Assembly (NCBI RefSeq): GCF_024713945.1
Contig: NW_027461523.1
Location: 124,001-188,000 of the forward strand
Direction of reading: 5' to 3'
Source: Dermatophagoides farinae
Lineage: Eukaryota; Arthropoda; Arachnida; Sarcoptiformes; Pyroglyphidae
Length of the DNA stretch: 64,000 nucleotides
The notes under the pieces were generated by a model. That model had not been told where the DNA came from. It did not search any database and worked only from the letters and a program-made list of their open reading frames with translations. A program made the translations under genes and the position numbers. Shown here piece after piece: positions 26,004 to 37,200 of this stretch (position 1 is the first letter of the stretch; every line of letters starts with the position of its first letter).

Positions 26004-27572
26004 TCATTCTATGCGCAGTTCATTTAGCAAGGAGACTAGATCTATGTCATTTTCGTTTTCGTTGTCGTCTGATAATTCTTCTGGGTTTTCGTCAATGTTG
26101 TGTTGAATGAGTTGCTTGTGTTGGTGAGACAAGTTAGCAGCCTTGAACCATTTCTTAACTTTATTTATGGACTGCCTCTTTACAATGATTACTTTGAAGT
26201 CAAACTTTTCCAAGTAGTCTACCAATTCTTTATCGTCGTCGTTGATGTTGCATAGTTCCAAGTCAAAACCGCGGAAAATAAACCCTGGGTAAAGATTTTT
26301 CTCAGAGTAATAGTTGGTACATATGACGCTGTGCTCACCTTGGAGTTGTGATAACGGCAAGACTTCTAAGCGGTATAATTTTATTTCTTGTGCTGGGGCA
26401 CTTTGTGTATTGTTTTCCAAAACTGAAAGCTTGGGCTTTTCTGGTTTGACATAAGTATCGAGCTCTGCGTTTACCACAAAGTAGTCAAACATCTGTGAAG
26501 ATGCTAGTAACAGAGTTGGCTGATGGCGCCAATACTTGTCGCTGTTCAAAGTGATGCTGTTGCCAGAAATAGGGTCAAAGAAATCAACGGTAGCGCCAAC
26601 TTTCGAGCACACCATTATTTGTGGAATTCCTCCGAGAGCTATCGAGCTTTTTTTATCGAAAAATACCAAATCGAACCTGGAAACCTGTGGCAAGGTGATA
26701 AGAGTGACGTATTTTTTGTGACATGTGTTGCTTTTGGCATCGTGACTGACAAGCTGGGTTGAAGTCGCGGAAACTTTGGAAGCTATTTGCGATTTCACGT
26801 ACAAAATAAAATGCCTAGCGTCTTGCTGTTTGTTGAAGTTGAAATTGAGACCTTCCAAAGTGTCGTCTATGCTGTTAGCACCTAAGTGCATTTGGTCTTT
26901 CAATATTAATTTTTCAAGCAAGAACAAGTTCTTTCGGTCGTTTACCGAGTTGTTTTTGTCGGCGTGGTAAACTTTTTTTTTCAAAAGTCTGCAACGCTGA
27001 CGTACCTGAACTTGATGGATCCAAAGGTGTGGAGTGACACTTTTCATGCATTCCACGCACTGCTTGTTTTTGACGAAAAACTCAATTGTTAGGTATTGTC
27101 TAATTGCGGTGTTGTTCAAGTCCTTTTCAACGCCAATTTTAATTTTTAATCGACGACAGTGCGGCTCTGTCCAAACCCACTCACTACTGACAAGACGGCA
27201 GTTCTTCGGAATGTTTATTTTGTGAAGACACAAAGCAAGAAGTTCTTTGCTTTCTAATTTGCACTGAACAAATTTATTTCGGTGTTCATACCTTTCACAG
27301 CTTCGACACACATACACAGTGTTTTGAGTGTCAATTAGTAAATTAAGACTCGATTCGAGTCTAAAGCAATTGCTGCAAAGTCTAGTTTCGTTTGGAGGGC
27401 AAAGCACTCCGCATTTGTAACACGCAATTGAATGGTTGTACCCATTGTTGTTCTGGCTGTTATTTATTTTTAATAATTCCAAAACTCCTTGAACTTGGGG
27501 GGAACTTTCATTATAACCCAGTTTTTGTAGTTTTTCTAGTCTTTCGTAAAGTTGTTCATTTGCAAAATTCAT
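26004..27572 (-). CDS. NMD3: 60S subunit nuclear export adapter NMD3
   Basis: 522 residues from the ATG at 27572. The N-terminal zinc region has the C-x2-C series expected: ACYKCGVLCPP...CSNC, VYVCRSCERY, and later KQCVECM paired with a distal Cys. Next come KLILKDQMHLGANSIDDTLEGLNFNF and the eIF5A-like and SH3-like core with QLVSHDAKSNTCHKKYVTLITLPQVSRFDLVFF, which is diagnostic for NMD3 (SHDxKSNxxxYKxTxxVEIxPICKDDLV). NMD3 binds the joining face of pre-60S subunits and connects them to CRM1 for export. The acidic C-terminus (ENPEELSDDNENENDIDLVSLLNELRI) has spaced hydrophobics like a leucine-rich export signal. Translation of the frame could begin further up only at non-ATG codons. Confidence 0.92.
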   Translation of the reverse strand: MNFANEQLYERLEKLQKLGYNESSPQVQGVLELLKINNSQNNNGYNHSIACYKCGVLCPPNETRLCSNCFRLESSLNLLIDTQNTVYVCRSCERYEHRNKFVQCKLESKELLALCLHKINIPKNCRLVSSEWVWTEPHCRRLKIKIGVEKDLNNTAIRQYLTIEFFVKNKQCVECMKSVTPHLWIHQVQVRQRCRLLKKKVYHADKNNSVNDRKNLFLLEKLILKDQMHLGANSIDDTLEGLNFNFNKQQDARHFILYVKSQIASKVSATSTQLVSHDAKSNTCHKKYVTLITLPQVSRFDLVFFDKKSSIALGGIPQIMVCSKVGATVDFFDPISGNSITLNSDKYWRHQPTLLLASSQMFDYFVVNAELDTYVKPEKPKLSVLENNTQSAPAQEIKLYRLEVLPLSQLQGEHSVICTNYYSEKNLYPGFIFRGFDLELCNINDDDKELVDYLEKFDFKVIIVKRQSINKVKKWFKAANLSHQHKQLIQHNIDENPEELSDDNENENDIDLVSLLNELRIE

Positions 27573-27737
27573 AATTTGAAGTGAAGAGCAGCAAAATTTA
27601 TTAGCACGGAAGGGAACCAATAAATTTTTTTTTATTTCATTTATTTAGCAAAAAAAAAAGATGTCAGAAATATTTTTCGCAATTAGAGGCTTTTTTGTAG
27701 TTCGATTAAAATATTTACTAGTATGTAATTTAATTTT

Positions 27738-30700
27738 ATGTTGATAAGCCATGAGATCGATTATACAATATGCGAAAAACGTGTAGGAGAAGTTTCTTGT
27801 ATAGAGGCTGATGATGAGTTTGTTTTGCTCGGTACACACTACGGTTACGTTTTGATTATTGAGAAAAAACGTCTCCTTTTATCGGATAATATTCAATTTT
27901 TCAAGCGATGTAGACTTCTTCTAGATTCGTATAAAGATTCTTACGAAACCAAAAATCTTACAGTTACAAAATTGGCGCTTGTGAATGCTACGAAAACACA
28001 ACTCATTATCGCTATTGTTCATAAAAATGAATATATTAGATTTATGAAATTAACTCTTGTGGATCCAGGTAAAACTGAAAAACTCGCGGAGCCCGGAGAG
28101 AATATCGCATGGCTGAATTCTAGTTTTGATGGCGGAAGCGTTTGCTCTACACTTTATGTTTATCATTTCTATTTTATCGCTCTGTGCAACTTTACTAACA
28201 AGGGCGCTACTTTATTTTATTTAGACGTGGATCTTAACAAAGTTAAAGCTATTGGTCTGAATTTTACGGAATTCGATCTTGACGAAATAGATTTTACGTC
28301 CGATCGCAGTTTCATCAAGCAGATCGACAATAAGATCGCAGTGCTGGAAAAAACAGTCTTGACTATTTTTGACCTGAACTTAAATCGCGATTCTTCACGA
28401 AGAATTGCGTTGAAAGAGCTTGTTGAACAATACTTAGAAAACGAATTAGTGTATTCTATTACCAGTGACAACAAAATAACCATACTTGACGAAACTGAAA
28501 AAACAAAACAGTCTTCGAGTATAAAATTGTGGAATTTTGCCACTACCAATATGTTTCGATTAATAGAAAACGTTTTTTTAATTAAGCTCGACAGCTTTTT
28601 CGTTGTGCTTAGCTTGAACGCCCAGTGTGAAAAAATTTTGAATATTTCAAAAATAAGTGCTGAAGATATCACTGTAATCAACAACTGTATGTTGCTGATA
28701 TCCTCTTTATATTTGCAAAAGATATTTTTCAATAATTCGTCAGTGCCCAGTTTCGCTACAAGCATTAAGTTTCGCGAGACTAGTAGTACCGAGCAGATAG
28801 ATTCGTATCGTGCTAAGTTCTATGCCTTAAGCGACAACAGGCTCTTATTATTTTTTGCCAACAAACTTTTTATATTTAAGATTTATCACTTTTTCGAAAC
28901 TTTTATTGAAAGCACTACTGTAATTGGGTCGGCCAAGTCACTTTCTGTAAAGGAAAATTTCACAATACTTCACAAATGGACATTTTTGCTTGAACTTTTG
29001 TACGAATATTTAAACGAAAATGTAGTTCAGACCGACGCCAATCCAGTGCAGTTACAGTTGCTATTAGTTCAAAGTCTCTCGGACTTGCTTTCGTACTATT
29101 CACGTGTTTTGATGAACAGATTAAACGACCACGTCTTCTTAACCAAATTTAATTTTTCTACATCTCCACACGAGATAAACTATGAGTGTTCATTCTCTAC
29201 AATATTGACTGATCTTATGAAAGTGGTTTATTTCATCACGTCTATCTTTATAAAAGTGAATCTTGTCAAGAAACTTGTTGAGCTGCGTGAACTGTTTTCA
29301 AGAAATGGCTATCTTTTTTTATCAATATTCGATCTGATAATCTATTTTCAATGTACCTATACAAGACGGCTCGAATTAATAGAAGATTATATGATGCTTA
29401 AAGAACACTTGAACTTATTAATTGTACTAACTTCGGAAACCCCAAAAGAAGTTTTATCTTTGGCAAACGAGCGTAATTTTATCGATGAAGAAATGGATTC
29501 CGTTTGTTTCTCGCCTCTTACGAATATACAAAAAATCGACGAAATTTCAGATGTTTCTTTCCCGTCCTTTTTATCGTCACAAATATCTACGCCAATCGCT
29601 AAAAAGAATTTGGATGATGAAGTTCCTAAGACGTTCAGTTTTGATGTCAAAACTATGCAAAGTATGAGTAGCAACTCAAGCATTGCAGATCTTAATGATT
29701 GTTTAGATTTCAACTGTTCCGCGCAGTTTGACTCTCAATCGGTAAAATCCGTCCAAAGTAAGCATTTAAAAGCTCCAGATTGTATGATATGCGGTACACT
29801 CGAACTATTAAATATCAAAAAAAAAAATTTTATCACGAACTTGCATTTGAAACATCTATTTGAACTGAACTACCCTTTAAAAACTAATTTAGCTTGTTCT
29901 GACTGTATTTATGATCTTTTAGATTACATCTTGCAAGGCAATCATTCGATTTCAGACATTACATTGCTAAACGAACGAAAGTATTCCGTTGCGCAAATTT
30001 TGTTGATATCACTCACGTTTTCGCAATTTGTTGACAACGATCGCAACAAGGCTGAACTGTATGTTCAAAATATTGTTGATTGGCTCCAGTACTACAACAT
30101 ATTTACAATAAACTATTTATTTGTAAAGGATCACGACACGTTAACAATTCAAAATATCATTAGTTTGTGGGAGTATTATCAAAACAACGTTTTCATCAAG
30201 TTATTAATTGAGCTTTTGGTAAGATCACTTTTGAATAACAAGGATTGCTTGCTGTTTGAAACTGTGAACAATACAGTTCTTTTTGTTTTGAGATGGTTCC
30301 CGTACTGCTTGTCTCGTCTTTCAAGTTATTTGGCAAACCTATATAAGGAAAAAGCTTATATTTTGATTGAACTGTTGTTTAATGAGATCTTGGTTAATGT
30401 AGCTCAGCAACACTTTACAGGTGTTGAAAAAAAAAAACTATGTTACGCAAATTTGTGGCAAATTGCTGAAATAAAGAAAATTAACTATGTCGTTTGTAAT
30501 ATTCTCGTAAAGTGTTTAATTTATTTCAATTTTCGGAACACCCAATTCATCAAGCTTTTTGACTTGTTGAAATTTCTTACTGCTTGTCCTTCTAACAAGT
30601 GCATTAGAAAAATCGGCGTCAACAATTTAACCAAACTCACTAAATCAATAGAGTTTACGTCTTTGAGTCACTTTCAATCAGTCAATCTGAATAAAAGAAT

Positions 30701-32321
30701 AAAAAAACTGTTTAGAAAAAACAGCGATTTTTACAACATGTGCGCGCTACTGGACGGTGACTTATACGACTTGATTGACCGAATTGATTTTGACGACTTT
30801 ATCCATATCATTTTTAGTTTACTTAACCAAATTACAGTGGACGTCGCGTGGATTCCTAAAGTTGTTCCCATTTACATTATTAAACTTCTTCACGTGCGTT
30901 TTAACTTGAACGATAAATATAGTAAAATGATAAGGTATAAAATTTGCACGCGTAGCAAGCAAGACTTTTCTACGAAAAATTTAACAACTTTGATTAGAAT
31001 AATGATTTTGTTTCACGAGCTAGAACAACCTTTAACGTATTTTTTCGAATCTTTGCGCGTTCCGATTCTTTTGCTTTTACTAATTCTATCTTCGAATTTA
31101 AGTAGATTAATAATAATGAAAAAACTAGAACTTTTGAAGAACATAGAGATAATCAAAAGTTTGACATATGAAACAGAAGTTATTAACGGTGGTGTTGTTT
31201 TAAGTTTAATCAAAGAGCTTGATCCTAGCCTTGTGCAGTTTTTGAATAGAGTTTTTTCTAAAATTCAAGCTTCATTCGCTGAAAACTGTAAATTACAAAG
31301 TCAAATTAACTTTTTTTTTTATCAGGAAAACACCATTAAAATATATCTTTTGTCTCACATAATGACTTCAATCTTTTGTTTAAAGCACTATTACATACCA
31401 CCAGAATTCTTCACTTGCATTCAAGAGTTGTGTGAGTTTGATTATTCATCCTTGTTTTCAATTTTACTATTTACTATTGAAAAAAATTATTATTTGACAA
31501 ACGTAAGCACCGACTTTTATAAAATAAAGGAAAACTCCGGAACATTGTTGACCTGTTTCCTCAAAGAGTTTCGCGATGAAAAAAAGAAACAAAGTGTTTA
31601 TGAAGAGTATATCTATTACGAAATCATGTATATTTGTTTAGAAGCGACGGTAAGCACCAACAATTTTGAAGATTTCTTGCTAGCGTTAAACCAATTTATT
31701 GGTTTTCCTTATGATCAAGAAAACAAATTAAAACTGAACAAAAACCTCAAAAAAATAGAAAAAAACAAACGTTTTCCACATTATGTAAATATCAATGAAG
31801 CAGGTGATAAAACATGCTTTATTGACGACTATTTGGCTAATGTGATGACTGAAAACCCAGTTTTTACGCTGCAATTGTATGAATATTTGATTTTAAACTA
31901 CAAATCTATAAATACGGAATTACTGCGCTTACTTAATAAACAATTCTTGGCGTGTATAAACGCGGAAGTGATCACGACAAAAAAAAACTTACAAAAGAAA
32001 GAAATAAAGAATAGTGAAAAACAAGTGAAATTAAAAAATTTGCTTTACCAAATTTCCAGTGAGTCTCAGTGGTACAATTTAAAAAAAAATAATTGTGCAA
32101 TATTCAAAAAAAATACAAAAATTGTATTTCCATCAAGAGCTACATGCAATTTGTGCGAAGAGGAATTCAACATACGACAAAGTAAACAGACTGATCTGCA
32201 TAGATCATTTCAAGAAAAAGAGTCAGTGAATTGGACGATAGTTTTCAAACGTGAGGAAAATGATTTTTCGTTGTTTATCTGTCACAACACTTGTCTTCAG
32301 TTTTGTTTTCTCACAAGATAA
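27738..32321 (+). CDS. VPS8-like CORVET tethering subunit
   Basis: 1527 residues. The N-terminus starts a beta-propeller: VSCIEADDEFVLLGTHYGYVLII is the typical first blade of Vps8/Vps41-type tethers. A long alpha-solenoid fills the middle, and a C-x2-C motif (CNLC) near residue 1474 with FICHNTCLQFC about 50 residues later gives a partial RING-like end, as in Vps8. CORVET subunits tether early endosomes; in apicomplexans they act in traffic to the secretory organelles. An alternative is VPS41 or VPS18, which have the same layout. The last 62 bases overlap an EGF-like ORF in the +1 frame, and the RING lacks its last cysteine pair in the reading frame as given, so the true C-terminus is uncertain. 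Confidence 0.55.
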   Translation: MLISHEIDYTICEKRVGEVSCIEADDEFVLLGTHYGYVLIIEKKRLLLSDNIQFFKRCRLLLDSYKDSYETKNLTVTKLALVNATKTQLIIAIVHKNEYIRFMKLTLVDPGKTEKLAEPGENIAWLNSSFDGGSVCSTLYVYHFYFIALCNFTNKGATLFYLDVDLNKVKAIGLNFTEFDLDEIDFTSDRSFIKQIDNKIAVLEKTVLTIFDLNLNRDSSRRIALKELVEQYLENELVYSITSDNKITILDETEKTKQSSSIKLWNFATTNMFRLIENVFLIKLDSFFVVLSLNAQCEKILNISKISAEDITVINNCMLLISSLYLQKIFFNNSSVPSFATSIKFRETSSTEQIDSYRAKFYALSDNRLLLFFANKLFIFKIYHFFETFIESTTVIGSAKSLSVKENFTILHKWTFLLELLYEYLNENVVQTDANPVQLQLLLVQSLSDLLSYYSRVLMNRLNDHVFLTKFNFSTSPHEINYECSFSTILTDLMKVVYFITSIFIKVNLVKKLVELRELFSRNGYLFLSIFDLIIYFQCTYTRRLELIEDYMMLKEHLNLLIVLTSETPKEVLSLANERNFIDEEMDSVCFSPLTNIQKIDEISDVSFPSFLSSQISTPIAKKNLDDEVPKTFSFDVKTMQSMSSNSSIADLNDCLDFNCSAQFDSQSVKSVQSKHLKAPDCMICGTLELLNIKKKNFITNLHLKHLFELNYPLKTNLACSDCIYDLLDYILQGNHSISDITLLNERKYSVAQILLISLTFSQFVDNDRNKAELYVQNIVDWLQYYNIFTINYLFVKDHDTLTIQNIISLWEYYQNNVFIKLLIELLVRSLLNNKDCLLFETVNNTVLFVLRWFPYCLSRLSSYLANLYKEKAYILIELLFNEILVNVAQQHFTGVEKKKLCYANLWQIAEIKKINYVVCNILVKCLIYFNFRNTQFIKLFDLLKFLTACPSNKCIRKIGVNNLTKLTKSIEFTSLSHFQSVNLNKRIKKLFRKNSDFYNMCALLDGDLYDLIDRIDFDDFIHIIFSLLNQITVDVAWIPKVVPIYIIKLLHVRFNLNDKYSKMIRYKICTRSKQDFSTKNLTTLIRIMILFHELEQPLTYFFESLRVPILLLLLILSSNLSRLIIMKKLELLKNIEIIKSLTYETEVINGGVVLSLIKELDPSLVQFLNRVFSKIQASFAENCKLQSQINFFFYQENTIKIYLLSHIMTSIFCLKHYYIPPEFFTCIQELCEFDYSSLFSILLFTIEKNYYLTNVSTDFYKIKENSGTLLTCFLKEFRDEKKKQSVYEEYIYYEIMYICLEATVSTNNFEDFLLALNQFIGFPYDQENKLKLNKNLKKIEKNKRFPHYVNINEAGDKTCFIDDYLANVMTENPVFTLQLYEYLILNYKSINTELLRLLNKQFLACINAEVITTKKNLQKKEIKNSEKQVKLKNLLYQISSESQWYNLKKNNCAIFKKNTKIVFPSRATCNLCEEEFNIRQSKQTDLHRSFQEKESVNWTIVFKREENDFSLFICHNTCLQFCFLTR

Positions 32322-32604
32322 GCTGTATGATATCACAGTTGAAAAAATTACTGAATATGAACTAAGCGACAAATCAGCAACGATTGGTTCTTTTATAGAT
32401 ATATATTGTGATAATTACGGAACAGCTGTGGAAAACGGCAAAAAAAAGTATAGGCTTAACACAGAAAACGACTATAGTTACCTGAGTTGCAAATGCAAAG
32501 AAAATTTTTTTGGACCCAGATGCAATATTGGGGTTTATAAAAAAAAAATAACTACCAAAATTTCATTTATGGCTGAGTTAGTGAGACTTTTTAAAAAAGC
32601 TTAA
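32260..32604 (+). CDS. Overlapping ORF with signal-peptide-like start and EGF-type motif
   Basis: 114 residues from the ATG at 32260, overlapping the 3' end of the VPS8-like gene by 62 bases in the +1 frame. The start MIFRCLSVTTLVFSFVFS looks like a signal peptide. CKCKENFFGPRC near residue 85 fits the EGF signature C-x-C-x5-G-x2-C exactly, with one more cysteine upstream (IYCDNYG), so only part of an EGF fold is present. Two readings are possible. It may be a small secreted EGF protein whose gene overlaps its neighbour, or the sequence after 32321 may be the real C-terminus of the VPS8-like protein, reached by a +1 shift at its TAA. The frame geometry allows the second reading exactly. Confidence 0.4.
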   Translation: MIFRCLSVTTLVFSFVFSQDKLYDITVEKITEYELSDKSATIGSFIDIYCDNYGTAVENGKKKYRLNTENDYSYLSCKCKENFFGPRCNIGVYKKKITTKISFMAELVRLFKKA

Positions 32605-32844
32605 ACCAGTAGGAGGTACATTGAGAAGTATTTAAAGGATTTTTTTAATTTAATTTTCGCAAAAATGGTGTAAGCCAGCATTATTTTGAATCACCTTTAA
32701 TTTTATGCTGGATCCGTGCAAATAACTTAGTTTCGTCAGAAAATCAAATAATTACAAGCTTCTGTCATTAGACAATAAATTAGTGGAAATCTTCGAAAGA
32801 CAAGTCTTCCAGATTAATATATTTTAGTAAAGATCTGATTAACG

Positions 32845-34107
32845 ATGGTTAAAAAAGCTGTCGTCATTGGTATAAATTATAATGAATGTAGTAAGTACCG
32901 TTTAAAAGGAAGCGTCAATGATGCTTATGTATTGGCCTCAACCCTCATCAAAACTTGTGACTTTGATCAGTCAAACATCGTGTTACTCATAGATGAGAAC
33001 CCTGATTATTGCCAAAAAAAAGCTTTTTTCTCAGCAGAAGGCCGAGAGCCAACTAAAAAAAACATCATCAACAGCATTCTCTGGCTAGTCAATTCGAACC
33101 CAGATGAAATCGATACAGTTTTGTTTTATTTCAGTGGACTAAGCACTTGTGTTGTTGATGAAAGCAATGAACACGCTGTCGAATATTATGACGCATTAAT
33201 GCCGTGTGATTATCTGTCCAGAGTTGGCAAGGTTGCAATTCTGTTACTTGAAGATATAAAAAATTTACTTCAGCTTGTTCCAATCGGGATACAAGTTATT
33301 TGTATCGTGGACAGCTGTATAGGATCCGTTCATTCTGAGTCTTACACTCCAATTTGCAATCCAAAAATTCGGCTACCTAATCTGTTTAAATTGATTGCCT
33401 CTCATTTTAGTAATTCCAATTACTTACCCGCATTGCATTCTAGCAAGTACGACAAAAACGCTTGGCAATGCTCGAGCATTAAAAGATTCCGTGCCTGTCC
33501 AAAGTTCATACCCGATATTAAATTGAAGAATCTACAAGAACAAAGAACGGTTTCTTTGTTCCAAATTTTACAAAACCACAAAAAAAAGGATAACATAATA
33601 TTTTTGATTTTATCAAGCTCTTTTCCTCATGTTTCTCTCGAACGTCAATGCTATGCGCTAACTAATTTTGATCATTTAAGCGACCCCTATTTTTACTTCG
33701 AATTTAAGTGCAATGACCTAAAAAATTTATTAGGTTTTTATAAGTCGGTGCGAACAATTCACGGAGTAATGACATTTTCGCTGGTTATCGCGTTAGTTAA
33801 TTTACACGCCGCCGGCGAAAGTTATACTTTTAAAGAACTAGTTGATAAAATTAATATAATCACCGAAACGTTTTCAAAGGCTGACCAAATCCGGTCAATC
33901 GACCAAACTTGTCATCTCGATGTTCCAAACGCAGTTTTTCTTGATGAACAATGTAATTTGTTTTTAGAGCATCCGATCGATATTGCTTCAGCTTTGAATA
34001 TTGTCAAACACAGAAATAAAAATAACGAAGTTGACTCGTTTTCACAGATTTTAAACAGTAATACCGAGTTCAGCAAGTTTACTTGTTCAGATATTGAACA
34101 GCCATAA
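32845..34107 (+). CDS. Metacaspase homologue lacking the catalytic histidine
   Basis: 420 residues. The caspase-like p20 fold is clear: KAVVIGINYN, LKGSVNDAYVLASTLI, EPTKKNIINSILWLV, the strand DTVLFYFSG, DALMPCDYLSRVGKV, and VICIVDSCIGS with the nucleophile C158. In active metacaspases the strand ends YSGHG; here it reads FSGLS (98-100), so the catalytic His at position 99 is Leu and the following Gly is Ser. The DSCHSG box is also altered to DSCIGS. The C-terminal half (about 190-420) holds the p10 region and a divergent helical extension. Metacaspases are calcium-dependent Arg/Lys-specific peptidases; this one is expected to be inactive or to act as a scaffold. The reading frame is intact and codon use is ordinary, so it is not a pseudogene. 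Confidence 0.85.
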   Translation: MVKKAVVIGINYNECSKYRLKGSVNDAYVLASTLIKTCDFDQSNIVLLIDENPDYCQKKAFFSAEGREPTKKNIINSILWLVNSNPDEIDTVLFYFSGLSTCVVDESNEHAVEYYDALMPCDYLSRVGKVAILLLEDIKNLLQLVPIGIQVICIVDSCIGSVHSESYTPICNPKIRLPNLFKLIASHFSNSNYLPALHSSKYDKNAWQCSSIKRFRACPKFIPDIKLKNLQEQRTVSLFQILQNHKKKDNIIFLILSSSFPHVSLERQCYALTNFDHLSDPYFYFEFKCNDLKNLLGFYKSVRTIHGVMTFSLVIALVNLHAAGESYTFKELVDKINIITETFSKADQIRSIDQTCHLDVPNAVFLDEQCNLFLEHPIDIASALNIVKHRNKNNEVDSFSQILNSNTEFSKFTCSDIEQP

Positions 34108-34299
34108 GTTATGCTTCTAAGTATTCTTATTAAAAAATACCTTTAGTAGTCTCTATAGTTAGTAATTAAAGTTTTTTTTGAACAATATTAGCGATTTTCA
34201 AATTTAATATTATTTCTTGATTCTAATTTTCAAACATAAAGTTTGATTTAACTCATATCGTAATCGTAAAGCACGTCAGCGTTAGTTGTATAGCCATGT

Positions 34300-37200
34300 A
34301 TGGTGATTAAGTTTCAGATCAGAGAAATTTGTGAAAGTTTACTTACTCGGTTTTTAGTTCTGACTCACTTGGAAAAAGATCAAACTTCTTCGTTGATATG
34401 GAAAAACGCTCACATCAAACCTCAAATCATTATAGACTGGTTAAAATTGCCCATACATGTAGAATCGATTGTGAGAAAAATTTTTTTGAATTTCCATACG
34501 GTGGACGCACAAAATGCAATGGCAGAAATAAACATCTACGATGTTTTTATATGTATACAGCTGGAAAAAATAGAAGTTTTTTTTCAGAGCGAAGAGTTTG
34601 GTCCTTTTTTGCAAAACCTGCGTTTGGGGAAACATAATTCCCCAGAAAGTCAGTTTTTCATTGGACAGGTGCTGAAATGGGTTTTGCCATTTACCAGCTA
34701 CATTTCCGTTCAAATAAAAAATTTGCATATTAGATTCGAGTATTTTTCCGAAAGTGAAGAAATTTTAAACATTCCTGCCACCAACAAGTATCGTTGCGGC
34801 AAAGCGTTTGGATTAACGTTCCCCAAAATTTCTTTTACTAATTTAGTTTTAGATGCCAGCGCAAATTGCTATATTGATTCTCAAAATTTCGCAACAACGG
34901 TTTTCTCAATAAATTCTGACAAATGGTTTGCAAAATACTGGTTTGGCGAGCATTTAAGTGGACACGTTGAGTCCGATCACGTTCACAGTAACCACAAAAA
35001 AAGTTCCTTTTTACGTGATAAAACCTTATACTTCATGCTTAAGTTACTGCGTTTTCAAGTCAAGATAAGTTCGTCTCCAACACTTCAGTTATCGGTAAAT
35101 ATTTTGGAAAATCAGTCAATTAAAGTAAACTCCAAGGCTGTGGACGCATTTGTGGACTTATTTGTTTTTCGGCGCGTTATGCAAAACAGACTCAATGCTC
35201 TAGTTTTGCAAAAAATTTACGAAAATGCATACTGTGCCTATTATTTTTTGTCATTTACTTCTGTTCAGACGCGACCGAAGTTCCTTTGGAGCAAGCTAAG
35301 ATTGCTACTTACAATACGTAAACATGTCAACAACATAAAAAAATATTTATTTTCTCCTTATGTTATTTACTTACTCAAAGCTCGAGCTTCACTAAATATA
35401 GCTTATAAACTGCGACAAGTTGGCCTGAGTGCTGTACAACCTGAAATCGATAAATTGTTGATAGACCCATGCGTTCCAGTTGAACTTATTAATATATGGG
35501 AGAAAAGTTTATTATACGAAAACAGTTCATCCTTAATTAACAATGTAAAAACAAAAGTACTTTCATCCTTTTCAATTATTAAAAATGCCATGTCGCAATC
35601 GTTCATGAGCAGATTTAGTTCATTACAACACGAAGCTCAAAAAGAACCTAAACGGGCAAGCGATCATGACCAAGCAAACAAACAAGAACAACTTTTGTCA
35701 GAATTTGGTTTTTTTGTAGAAATGAAAACATTTGAAATAATATACGAAATTAATCAGCAATTGTGTTCGTTACACATAAATAATTTTAAATTAAGCTCAG
35801 AAAAACTTTTTACTAAGTTAACACTGCTCATAGAATCCACTAAATGTTTTCTACGCAATTTATGCCCATCAGAAACCGTTTCATATGAACTTTTAGACGT
35901 TTTTAAACTAAATATCGACCATGTAGAAAATATTAATATAAATAAAATAGACTGTTTGAATAGTACAAACATTACTTTGAAAAAACTTAGTTTAACGATT
36001 GCTGATTATGATAATATCAAGATTACAAGCTTATTAAGGTATTTATTTAATTTATATTTTGTTTTTCACAGGGTTCGATTGTATACTTCTCGCACTATCT
36101 CGATACTAGATATTTCTGCAAACGAAGCTGTGGTTCAACAAAACGAACTGTATGACGAATCTGAGGATAAAATTAAATCTTTTGTACTGCACTCTAAACG
36201 GTATGCCATAGCTAAAAATATTACTTTATGGAAAAATAACTATGGACCTAAGGTTTGTTTGAAAATGAATCTTAGTTTACAAATTGATCAAATAAAATTG
36301 TACTTATTTGATCAATTTAAAATAATGAAAGTTAGTTGTTTTTATGATTTTGTTCAGTCTTGCGGTTACGGGTCCATTAAATCGTTGAAATGCAATAACA
36401 ATTATATTTTATCAGACTTGTTCACTTCCATAAAAACGCAGCCAGACTTCAACAATAAAAATAATAAATGTTATCTTCAGTTATACTTAGCTAGATTAGA
36501 GTTATCGGTGTCAGCGTGTAAACTAGCATTGCTTAATAATGTGTTTAACGATTTTCTTTATGATTGTTTTACGCATCATCAGATTGAAATCACTGACATA
36601 TCGAAAAATATTCACAAAACAAACGCAGTTTGTGCAATTGAGGTATTATATACCATTTTAAATGTGGATAACCTTGCAATATGCAATATTGAAACTGGCG
36701 TTGATTTATATATGTTTTTTAAAGATGCAGTCTGTAGTTTTTGGTTGTATAACTATTTTGATTCTCAGCCTGTGCAGATGTGTTATATAAACTTTGGAAA
36801 ATGGTTACATCAGATCAACACTGAAAACGACTTTATCGAGTTTAAGAAGATTTTCATGGCAGAAATGGGTGATTTGATCTTTTCAAAACTGGAAGAAATT
36901 ACTTTTGAAAATAACTGCACTAGTATAAAAGCGAAAGATACAATAATTTTGGTGCTTCAAAAATTTTTACTGTCTAAAAAAACTCAGTCATTTTCTACAT
37001 TAAGAAAAAAAGGAAACCCTATGAAATTGGCAGATTGCAACATGAAAATAAGCATGATAAAACTTGAATATTTTTCTGTAACTAATTTATTACTAACTGT
37101 ATGTAAATTTTCTGTGTCGACTGACAATGGTTTTATTGTTGCTCTTATAAAAACTATGAGTGTGAAAATTAGAAACTCCATTTTATTGCATTCCGGTACG

